Positions 1 through 4,678 of a stretch of 5,481 nucleotides of DNA are shown one piece after another; the first letter of the stretch is position 1; every line of letters starts with the position of its first letter. The stretch comes from Tannerella sp. (GTDB lineage Bacteria > Bacteroidota > Bacteroidia > Bacteroidales > Tannerellaceae): positions 1 to 5,481 of the forward strand of contig JAIRXI010000216.1 of assembly GCA_031268395.1 (NCBI GenBank), read 5' to 3'. Position numbers and translations under genes: made by a program. Below the pieces are notes generated by a model, which worked only from the letters and a program-made list of their open reading frames with translations, had not been told where the DNA came from and did no database searches.

Positions 1-115
1 TACTGTATGGTCTCGTACACGCAAATGCTCCTCCTCCCCCAACTGCAGGAGGGAACCACATTGCCTTCACACGATGTCAAAACAACTTTCCTGAGAATCG
101 AATAAAAACAGCCGA
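1..115. other. 5' flank without a recognisable gene
   Basis: I see no supported coding region here. There is a weak imperfect hairpin (CCTCC at 33-37 against GGAGG at 48-52, ten-base loop). The last 45 bases before the lipoprotein start become A/T-rich, as is common for leaders in Bacteroidetes. No clear TAnnTTTG -7 box was found, so the promoter of the downstream gene is not located. The left edge could hold the tail or leader of a gene outside the window. Confidence 0.5.
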
Positions 116-406
116 ATGATGAAAACGAAGATTTTATTATTGTGTGCAGGCTTATTAAGCGCCTGCATGTTTACACGGTGCGGCCGGTCCCTCGACGACG
201 CCGGAAGCGGACAGATCTCGGAGGAAGAGAGGCGGCAATTGTATTCGGCGGCGGAATGTCTTCCGTCGACAAAAACCGGAGACATGGACGACATCATCGG
301 AAAATGGCTAGACAGCAACGGGATCGAGAATGCCATACGTTCCATAGCCCCGGGACAGTGGGGGGGGCACCGTCCGGACACCGTGTCCCGTTTTTTACCG
401 GCATGA
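116..406 (+). CDS. small predicted lipoprotein, function unknown
   Basis: This 96-residue product is predicted to be exported and lipid-anchored. It starts with two methionines (116 or 119), then a basic residue pair and a hydrophobic core ILLLCAGLL, ending in a lipobox-like Leu14-Ser15-Ala16-Cys17, so mature Cys17 would be acylated. The remaining ~80 residues are polar and acidic (SEEERRQLYSAAE, then DMDDIIGKWLDSNGIE); I do not recognise a family. The gene converges on the leftward membrane-protein gene, with one base between the two stop codons. Oddities: a G8 tract at 360-367 lies in the last fifth of the frame, and a terminator-like hairpin plus T6 (376-396) lies upstream of the stop codon. 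The residues after the G8 tract look unlike a natural C-terminus. The gene may be truncated, decayed or frameshifted. The signal peptide is the main support for reality. Confidence 0.5.
   Translation: MMKTKILLLCAGLLSACMFTRCGRSLDDAGSGQISEEERRQLYSAAECLPSTKTGDMDDIIGKWLDSNGIENAIRSIAPGQWGGHRPDTVSRFLPA
360..367 (+). repeat. G8 homopolymer in the lipoprotein gene
   Basis: Eight consecutive G residues fall within the 3' part of the lipoprotein frame. Tracts of this kind are prone to replication slippage and sequencing error. Both other plus frames are also open past this point, antisense to the neighbouring membrane-protein gene, so a length change would extend the protein rather than cut it short. 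Whether this happens cannot be told from one sequence. Confidence 0.6.
376..396 (+). terminator. possible rho-independent terminator, rightward
   Basis: GGACA (376-380) pairs with TGTCC (384-388) around a CCG loop and is followed after two bases by T6 (391-396). The stem is only five base pairs, so it is modest. It would end transcription of the lipoprotein gene and block read-through into the converging operon, but it lies before the stop codon at 404-406. Either the signal is weak or accidental, or the annotated 3' end of the lipoprotein is wrong. Confidence 0.35.
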
Positions 407-407
407 C

Positions 408-734
408 TTACCGCTTGCCGGTGTGGACGAACGCAGTATACAGCTGTATCAGCGCCGATATAAGCAGGAAGGCAACCCATTCCATGCGGTGCCTGAACAT
501 GAAAACGGACGCGGCAATCAAGGCCAGGCCCGCAAGGGAGTTCCAGCGGTTCAGCCGGCGTGTTCGGAAGTCGGACGGAGAAGAAGAGACGGACAGATAG
601 CAGACCGTCACGCCGACAGCGCCCGCCGCAAACAGAAAGGGCGCAGGCATCCACCTGCCGGCATACAGTATGGCGCCGGCCAACACCAGCATTCCCGAAA
701 CGGCAAACAATCCATTTCCTGCCCGCCGGTTCAT
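408..734 (-). CDS. small four-helix membrane protein downstream of FtsB/DivIC homologue
   Basis: The 108-residue product has four predicted membrane helices at about residues 9-25, 31-49, 65-81 and 86-104. The second and third are joined by a polar basic loop (SSSPSDFRTRRLNRWN), so both termini would lie on the same side of the membrane. I do not recognise the family and assign no function. I chose the start at 734 because its ATG overlaps the TGA of the upstream division gene as ATGA (731-734), the classic signature of translational coupling; an upstream in-frame start at 809 would lie inside that gene. The pairing implies co-transcription with the division gene and perhaps an accessory role in the envelope, but that is inference. 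No convincing leftward terminator follows the stop at 408. Confidence 0.75.
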   Translation of the reverse strand: MNRRAGNGLFAVSGMLVLAGAILYAGRWMPAPFLFAAGAVGVTVCYLSVSSSPSDFRTRRLNRWNSLAGLALIAASVFMFRHRMEWVAFLLISALIQLYTAFVHTGKR

Positions 735-1042
735 CTGTCTGCAATGATAAAAACGTCCTCGTTCTCCCGCTTCATGAAGTATTCTTCGCGGGCATACCGC
801 TCCAGCCATTCCTTGTTGAAGCGGAGGTCGGTTATCTTCTTTCGGTTGACTTCTATTTCTTTCCGGTAATACCGGATCTCCTTCTCCAGGTCGCGGATTT
901 TTTCGTCATACGTATAGCGCCTGATCAGGTTGCTGTCTCCCACCACAAACGTGATTACAAGGAAAAAGCCGATCACCAGGCTATACTTGTACCGCATCCA
1001 CTCGGAACGGTACTTCCGATAATAGTCGTTCAAATGAAACAT
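731..1042 (-). CDS. septum formation initiator family protein (FtsB/DivIC-like)
   Basis: This is a 103-residue bitopic membrane protein of the FtsB/DivIC family. In other bacteria these small proteins join FtsL and FtsQ (DivIB) at the division site and help activate septal wall synthesis. Visible architecture: a short basic cytoplasmic N-terminus, one membrane helix at about 18-36, then a periplasmic coiled coil rich in Lys, Glu and Arg (about 43-75), then the family's closing segment ERYAREEYFMKRENEDVF. Size and order fit the family. I start at 1042 rather than at the in-frame ATG at 1096 because a leftward -7 box (1062-1069) lies between them, so the transcript should begin after the longer start, and the extra 18 residues are not family-like. 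It is followed with overlap by the four-helix membrane gene and is divergent from dnaX. Confidence 0.85.
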   Translation of the reverse strand: MFHLNDYYRKYRSEWMRYKYSLVIGFFLVITFVVGDSNLIRRYTYDEKIRDLEKEIRYYRKEIEVNRKKITDLRFNKEWLERYAREEYFMKRENEDVFIIADR

Positions 1043-1061
1043 GTCCGTTATAGAATCAGCA

Positions 1062-1069
1062 CAAAAGTA
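1062..1069 (-). promoter_or_regulatory. Bacteroidetes -7 box for the ftsB-like operon
   Basis: On the minus strand this reads TACTTTTG, an exact match to the Bacteroidetes primary sigma factor -7 consensus TAnnTTTG. It is about 20 bases upstream of the chosen ATG at 1042, giving a short leader. No good TTTG-type -33 element was found at the usual distance. An eight-base motif with six fixed positions can occur by chance, but the location is right. Confidence 0.55.
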
Positions 1070-1083
1070 TGGAAAATAATTTA

Positions 1084-1091
1084 TACCTTTG
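1084..1091 (+). promoter_or_regulatory. Bacteroidetes -7 box for dnaX
   Basis: This reads TACCTTTG, an exact match to the TAnnTTTG -7 consensus, ending 18 bases before the dnaX ATG at 1110. It implies a very short leader of roughly a dozen bases. No Shine-Dalgarno sequence precedes the ATG, only an A-rich stretch, as is usual in this phylum. A -33 TTTG was not evident. Confidence 0.6.
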
Positions 1092-1109
1092 CCCACTGAT
1101 TGAATAAAA

Positions 1110-2237
1110 ATGGATAATTACATCGTTTCGGCAAGAAAATACCGCCCGACGACCTTCGGCAGCGTCATCGGGCAGAAATCGTTGACTACGACTTTGAAAA
1201 ACGCCATTCAAAGCAACAAACTGGCACACGCCTATCTGTTCTGCGGCCCGCGCGGCGTAGGAAAGACGTCATGTGCGCGTATTTTTGCGAAGACAATCAA
1301 CTGCATGAACCTGACGCCCGACGGCGAAGCCTGCAACACGTGCGAATCCTGCCTGTCGTTCGTCGAACAGCGCTCGCTGAACATCCACGAACTGGATGCT
1401 GCTTCCAACAATTCGGTAGAAGATATCCGCTCCCTGATCGATCAGGTGCGCATCCCGCCGCAGGTCGGCCGCTACAGAGTGTATATCATCGACGAGGTGC
1501 ACATGCTGAGCCAGGCCGCCTTCAACGCCTTCCTGAAGACGCTGGAAGAACCGCCGCGACATGCCCTGTTTATCCTTGCCACCACGGAAAAACACAAAAT
1601 CCTGGCGACCATCCTGTCGCGCTGCCAGATATACGACTTCTCGCGCATTTCCGTGGCCGACGCAGTCGAGCACCTGCAATACGTCGCTGCGGGCGAAGGC
1701 GTCACGGCCGAACCGGAGGCGCTGAACGTCATCGCCCGGAAAGCCGACGGCGGCATGCGCGACGCCCTGTCCGTTTTCGATCAGATTGTCAGCTTCACCG
1801 GCGGCAATATCACCTATCAGGCAGTGATCGAGAGCCTGAACGTGCTTGACTGCGAATATTATTTCCGAATCACGGATGCCATGCTGAAGGGTGAGGTACG
1901 CACCTGCCTGCTGATTCTGAACGAAATTCTTGAAAAGGGATTTGAAGGGCAGCACGTCATCACCGGATTAGCCTCGCACTTCCGCGACCTGCTGGTATGC
2001 AGGGACGAAAGCACGCTGGCGCTGCTTGAAGTGGGCGCGTCTATCCGCGAACGGTACAGGGAAATGGCGAAGCTGTGTCCCGAACAACTGCTCTTCCGGG
2101 CCATCGAACGGGCCAACGAATGTGACCTGAACTACCGCGAAAGTCAGAACCGGCGGCTGCTGCTCGAACTGACACTGATACAGCTCTGCCAGCTGAAAGA
2201 TTCCGGCCAAACGCCGGAGGATAAAAAAAAAACCTGA
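1110..2237 (+). CDS. dnaX: DNA polymerase III clamp-loader subunit, gamma-like zero-frame product
   Basis: The zero frame encodes 375 residues holding the whole clamp-loader AAA+ module. DnaX is the ATPase motor of the clamp loader, which opens the beta sliding clamp and places it on primed DNA. Visible motifs: Walker A GPRGVGKTS (46-54, Lys52, Thr53), a zinc-binding set Cys65, Cys75, Cys78 and Cys81, Walker B with Asp128-Glu129 (IIDEVH), sensor 1 TTE with the LSRC arginine-finger motif (169-172), and sensor 2 GGMRDALS with Arg217. A helical collar domain follows up to about 370. The length matches domains I-III of E. coli DnaX almost exactly. The frame ends KKKT-stop directly after an A10 tract. 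The ATG at 1110 begins the conserved N-terminus, with SARKYRP close behind it. Confidence 0.93.
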   Translation: MDNYIVSARKYRPTTFGSVIGQKSLTTTLKNAIQSNKLAHAYLFCGPRGVGKTSCARIFAKTINCMNLTPDGEACNTCESCLSFVEQRSLNIHELDAASNNSVEDIRSLIDQVRIPPQVGRYRVYIIDEVHMLSQAAFNAFLKTLEEPPRHALFILATTEKHKILATILSRCQIYDFSRISVADAVEHLQYVAAGEGVTAEPEALNVIARKADGGMRDALSVFDQIVSFTGGNITYQAVIESLNVLDCEYYFRITDAMLKGEVRTCLLILNEILEKGFEGQHVITGLASHFRDLLVCRDESTLALLEVGASIRERYREMAKLCPEQLLFRAIERANECDLNYRESQNRRLLLELTLIQLCQLKDSGQTPEDKKKT

Positions 2238-2833
2238 TTCGGCCGCTGTCTGACCTCCCGGTCGCCGGCAAGGGCGTCGCTGTTCCGGGCTTGCCGGTAA
2301 CGGCGCCAACCGCCGCCGTGCAGAAAGAAAGGCCGCCGGCCTTACCCGACGCGGCCATGCCGAACCGGGCGCCGAAGAGCACTGCGCTGGACAGGCTGGT
2401 CGACCGGAAAACGGGGGAGGCGCCTCCGCCGCCTCCATCTGCCGCAGGAGAAAACAACCGGGAAAAGAAAGACAAACTGTTCGACGCGGAAGACGTGATC
2501 CGCTGCTGGGAAGCATACGCCGAGGCCCTCGAAAAAGAAGTCCCTTTGCAGAGTACCATGCTTTTCTGCAAGCCAGTCCTGCTGGAGGACGGCTATTTTG
2601 AAGTGGCGGTACACAATTCGATGCAGGAGGAAGAACTGATCGGCCACAGCCCGCAACTGCTGAAAATGATGCGCGACCGACTGGGTAACGACAACATACG
2701 GATGCGTGTCCGGATTGCCGAATCGACCGAAAAGAAACGGGCGTTTACGTCTATCGAAAAATACGAACTGCTTCAGCAGATCAACCCCCTGCTCTCAAGA
2801 CTGAAGGACGAGTTCGACCTGTCCCTGGAATGA
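1110..2833 (+). CDS. dnaX: DNA polymerase III tau-like subunit, via -1 shift at A10
   Basis: If one A is re-read or added in the A10 tract, reading continues from AAC at 2231 to the TGA at 2831-2833 and adds 200 codons, for 574 residues, close to the usual size of Bacteroidetes DnaX. The added part has a variable linker rich in Pro and Ala (about 378-455, with APPPPPSAAG), then a compact C-terminal domain (about 458-574) containing the FDAEDVIRCWEAYAEAL and YELLQQINPLLSRL segments. By analogy with E. coli tau this end would contact the polymerase and helicase. The second frame has no good start codon of its own at the junction and lacks the ATPase, so it is not an independent gene. Alternatives: a true frameshift mutation, or an A11 tract misread as A10. 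Confidence 0.8.
2202..2218 (+). promoter_or_regulatory. hairpin just upstream of the A10 tract
   Basis: TCCGGC (2202-2207) and GCCGGA (2213-2218) form a perfect six-base-pair stem with loop CAAAC, ending four bases before the A10 tract. In a nascent transcript it would fold behind RNA polymerase as the A tract is made, and it also partly hides the GGAGG. Either effect could tune slippage. GC-rich coding sequence makes short stems common, so function is uncertain. Confidence 0.45.
2223..2232 (+). promoter_or_regulatory. A10 slippery tract, candidate recoding site in dnaX
   Basis: Ten A residues sit at the frame junction, read in the zero frame as GAT AAA AAA AAA ACC TGA. Three successive AAA codons allow a tRNA-Lys slip of -1, and a run this long also allows RNA polymerase to add or drop an A, as described for the Thermus thermophilus dnaX A9 tract. 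The surroundings are GC-rich and avoid such runs, which suggests the tract is kept. A GGAGG (2216-2220) lies just upstream, in the position of a possible internal Shine-Dalgarno stimulator, though two bases from the tract is closer than in E. coli dnaX. Confidence 0.65.
2265..2297 (+). promoter_or_regulatory. hairpin downstream of the A10 tract
   Basis: CCGGCAAG (2265-2272) is perfectly complementary to CTTGCCGG (2290-2297), giving an eight-base-pair stem with a 17-base loop. It begins 32 bases after the A10 tract, farther than the usual 5-9 base spacing of a frameshift-stimulating structure, so it could only act if intervening RNA is also folded (a small GACC/GGTC stem at 2252-2263 would shorten the gap). 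Confidence 0.35.
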
Positions 2834-2881
2834 CCTGCCGGGACGGGTGGTGTTCCCCGTGTTCCGTTTTCTACCAACATT

Positions 2882-2900
2882 CCGTCCCTGGCCGGGACGG
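2882..2900 (+). terminator. probable dnaX terminator hairpin
   Basis: CCGTCCC (2882-2888) pairs perfectly with GGGACGG (2894-2900) around TGGCC, about 50 bases after the dnaX stop. No U-run follows, so it is not a textbook intrinsic terminator. A second stem, GGCCG/CGGCC (2917-2931), comes shortly after. The left arm can also pair with a second GGGACGG at 2840-2846, so two alternative folds are possible. Confidence 0.4.
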
Positions 2901-3168
2901 GCCATTGTGCGTTGCGGGCCGTTTTGCGGCCGGCAGGGCCTCTTCCGGACGCGACGGGATGCGATGGATATTTTGGGATAAAACCTCCGGCAAAACTTCA
3001 TTCCCTTATTGTTTATAACCGGAGATAAGGAGGTAATTGCTTGCGTGCTACTGAGGTTGTTTTGTTCGTAAAAGGAGGTAGAAATGAGGTTGTCTGTCCG
3101 AAACGAAGGTTTGCCGTGTGGCGGTCATCAAGCGCTGCGTCCCATGAACACATCGTTTTTCTGCAAAG

Positions 3169-3208
3169 GGTAGCATTATGAATGTATCCGATCATTCACA
3201 ATGCTACC
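3169..3208 (-). terminator. strong hairpin terminator after the LRR gene
   Basis: The arms 3169-3184 and 3193-3208 form a 16-position stem with an eight-base loop. The only mismatch in plus-strand DNA (A3178 and C3199) becomes a G-U pair in RNA copied leftward, so the fold is continuous only in the minus transcript. That matches its place 11 bases after the LRR stop codon. There is no strong U-run after it, so it may stabilise the 3' end as well as, or rather than, terminate. Confidence 0.65.
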
Positions 3209-3219
3209 AGCTTCAATGA

Positions 3220-4656
3220 TTAATATACTACGACCTTGCGGCCCGATCCTTCCGTCGCGACGACGTACACGCCGGCGGGCAGTGCCTGCGCAACGGTCTG
3301 TCCGGCGATGAGCGGGAGGGTTTTCACCAACCGTCCGGCGAGGTTGAAGACCTGCGCTTCGCCGTTGCGGACGGAGGCGACGTAGAGCTGTCCGCCGGAC
3401 GCCCAAATCCGTGCAGCTGCCACGACCGCATTGCCCGCGGAAATACGGTCCCGGAAATAACTGTTCCATTCGCTGGCCGTATAGGCTTCCACGGAACCGG
3501 CAGAAACGGTCAGCGTGCTGCCGGAGGATATGCCGGTAAATGCATCCGCGCCGAGCGAAGGGGGCGAAACGGCATGGCTTGTGACGAATGCCAACTCGCG
3601 ACATTCGGCAAAGGCCTGCTCTTCGATCGACGTCAATGATTCCGGAAAGGCAATCGAGGTTAACCCGAAACAATTACCGAACGCACTTGTCCCAATTGAT
3701 GCGAGCGATTCCGGAAAATCGACGGACGTCAACCCATTACAGTTGTAAAATGCGGAATTGCCAATCGAAGTCAGTGATCCCGGCAAGGTGACGGACGTTA
3801 AGGACGTACAGCCGACAAATAACTCTTCTTCTATCACCGTCAGCGATTCCGGCAAGCGGACCGAGGTTAATCCGGTGCAATAGCCAAATGCATTTGCCTC
3901 AATCGAAGCGAGCGATTCCGGAAAATCGACGGACGTCAATCCCTCGCAATAGTAAAACGCATACTCTCCGATCGAAAGCAGTGATGCAGGAAAAGTCACC
4001 GAGGTTAATTCCGCGCACTCGGCAAATGCATCCACGCCGATCGAAACCAGCGATTCCGGAAAGGTGACGGACGTCAATCCGCTGCAATCCATAAACGTTG
4101 CCTCTTCAATCGAAGTCAGCGACGCCGGAAGGGTGACGGACGTCAATCCGTCGCACTCGATAAACGCAAATTCGCCAATCGAAGCGAGCGATTCCGGCAG
4201 GGCAATCGAGGTCAATCCGCTACAGCCGCCAAATGCATACGCGCCGATCGAAGTCAGTGATTCGGGCAACGTGACCGAGGTTAACCCGGCACATAAGGTA
4301 AATGCATAGTCGCCAATCGAGGTCAGCGATTCCGGCAGGGTGACGGACGTTAACTCGCTGCAACTTACGAATGTCCCGGTTCCAATCCCGGTGATTCCCG
4401 ATTCAAAGACAGCGGCTGTGACAAGCGTGCGGATCTCATACCACGGCGTGCCTGTTTCACCGGTTTCCGGATCCACCGGCCAGTCCTCCGTCGCTCCTGC
4501 GCCGGAGAAGGTCAGCGTACCGTCGGACAGCGTGGCGACCACGGACGAACTGCCTCCGGGACCGCAATCCCAGGGACCCTGTGCAAACCCTGTTGCCGCG
4601 ACAAGGGCGATGGCAAGGGTCAAAGACATTTTCAGTAACATTGTTTTCATATACAT
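3220..4656 (-). CDS. BspA-like leucine-rich-repeat surface protein, probable T9SS cargo
   Basis: The 478-residue product has four parts. A signal peptide (1-25, starting at Met1 or Met3) ends GFA before Gln26, a common +1 residue after signal peptidase I in Bacteroidetes. A segment at 27-100 has the CGPGG..ATLSDGTLTFSG opening typical of BspA-like proteins. Eleven 23-residue repeats follow (101-353; consensus GLTSVTLPESLTSIG..AF..C.), the Treponema pallidum-type LRR (LRR_5). The tail (about 405-478) holds VFNLAGRLVKTLP and LPAGVYVV, ending in KVVVY, which resembles the type A sorting domain of type IX secretion. Related BspA proteins of Tannerella forsythia bind host proteins and mediate adhesion; here that role is inference. 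It lies 22 bases after the DUF6261-like gene and probably shares its transcript. The regular Cys near each repeat end is typical of the fold. Confidence 0.9.
   Translation of the reverse strand: MYMKTMLLKMSLTLAIALVAATGFAQGPWDCGPGGSSSVVATLSDGTLTFSGAGATEDWPVDPETGETGTPWYEIRTLVTAAVFESGITGIGTGTFVSCSELTSVTLPESLTSIGDYAFTLCAGLTSVTLPESLTSIGAYAFGGCSGLTSIALPESLASIGEFAFIECDGLTSVTLPASLTSIEEATFMDCSGLTSVTFPESLVSIGVDAFAECAELTSVTFPASLLSIGEYAFYYCEGLTSVDFPESLASIEANAFGYCTGLTSVRLPESLTVIEEELFVGCTSLTSVTLPGSLTSIGNSAFYNCNGLTSVDFPESLASIGTSAFGNCFGLTSIAFPESLTSIEEQAFAECRELAFVTSHAVSPPSLGADAFTGISSGSTLTVSAGSVEAYTASEWNSYFRDRISAGNAVVAAARIWASGGQLYVASVRNGEAQVFNLAGRLVKTLPLIAGQTVAQALPAGVYVVATEGSGRKVVVY
3598..4356 (-). repeat. eleven tandem 69-bp units encoding LRRs
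   Basis: Eleven in-frame units of 69 bp (23 codons) fill the centre of the LRR gene without gaps. Core segments such as the complement of GATTCCGG and GTGACGGACGT recur almost unchanged, while the AF..C portion varies. This is a coding repeat, and unequal recombination could change its copy number. The repeat keeps several antisense frames open, which explains the apparent plus-strand frames here. Confidence 0.9.
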
Positions 4657-4678
4657 CTATATTAAGCAGTGAATAAAA

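Larger units (their letters stand above)
2834..3219. other. intergenic stretch rich in hairpins and short repeats
   Basis: These 386 bases separate the end of dnaX from the end of the converging LRR gene. They hold two hairpins just after dnaX, an 11-base direct repeat GCCGGGACGGG (2837-2847 and 2891-2901), a CTCCGG/CCGGAG inverted repeat (2985-2990 and 3019-3024), paired 9-base direct repeats around 3027-3093, and a strong hairpin at 3169-3208. Only short reading frames exist, on both strands (for example 3013-3195 minus, 60 codons, and 3041-3181 plus, 46 codons from TTG). None resembles a family I know with confidence, so I do not call them genes. Confidence 0.6.

Noticed and set aside
67..744. 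225-codon minus-strand open frame
   Set aside because: It overlaps the lipoprotein and membrane-protein genes in another frame, shows no domain, signal or sensible composition (many Cys, Arg, Pro), and looks like a GC-rich shadow frame.
142..869. Plus-strand open frames antisense to the membrane and division genes
   Set aside because: Arg- and Ser-rich translations with no recognisable motifs. They run opposite to a well-supported ATGA-coupled operon.
1269..1955. 228-codon minus-strand open frame inside dnaX
   Set aside because: Antisense to the conserved ATPase region, whose plus-strand frame carries every expected motif.
1968..2656. Minus-strand open frames opposite the dnaX frame junction and linker
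   Set aside because: Low-complexity Arg-, Ala- and Pro-rich translations caused by GC-rich codons on the other strand.
2291..2833. Second part of dnaX as an independent gene starting at TTG 2291
   Set aside because: The frame is open back to the A10 tract, the sequence matches the tau tail, and no promoter or leader is visible at 2291.
1110..2833. dnaX as a pseudogene
   Set aside because: The gene is normally essential, both halves are intact, and the break falls exactly on a slippery tract at a domain boundary. Programmed recoding or a sequencing error is more likely than decay.
3084..3173. 29-codon plus frame after an AAGGAGG motif
   Set aside because: It has a textbook ribosome-binding site, but the phylum rarely uses one, the peptide is very short, and it ends in the hairpin. 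There is not enough to call a gene.
3598..4356. CRISPR-like or non-coding tandem repeat
   Set aside because: The unit is 69 bp without spacers and encodes a well-formed LRR in frame.
3515..4672. Plus-strand open frames across the LRR gene
   Set aside because: They are mirrored by the coding repeat and translate to repeated Asn/Ser/Glu-rich peptides without a start context.
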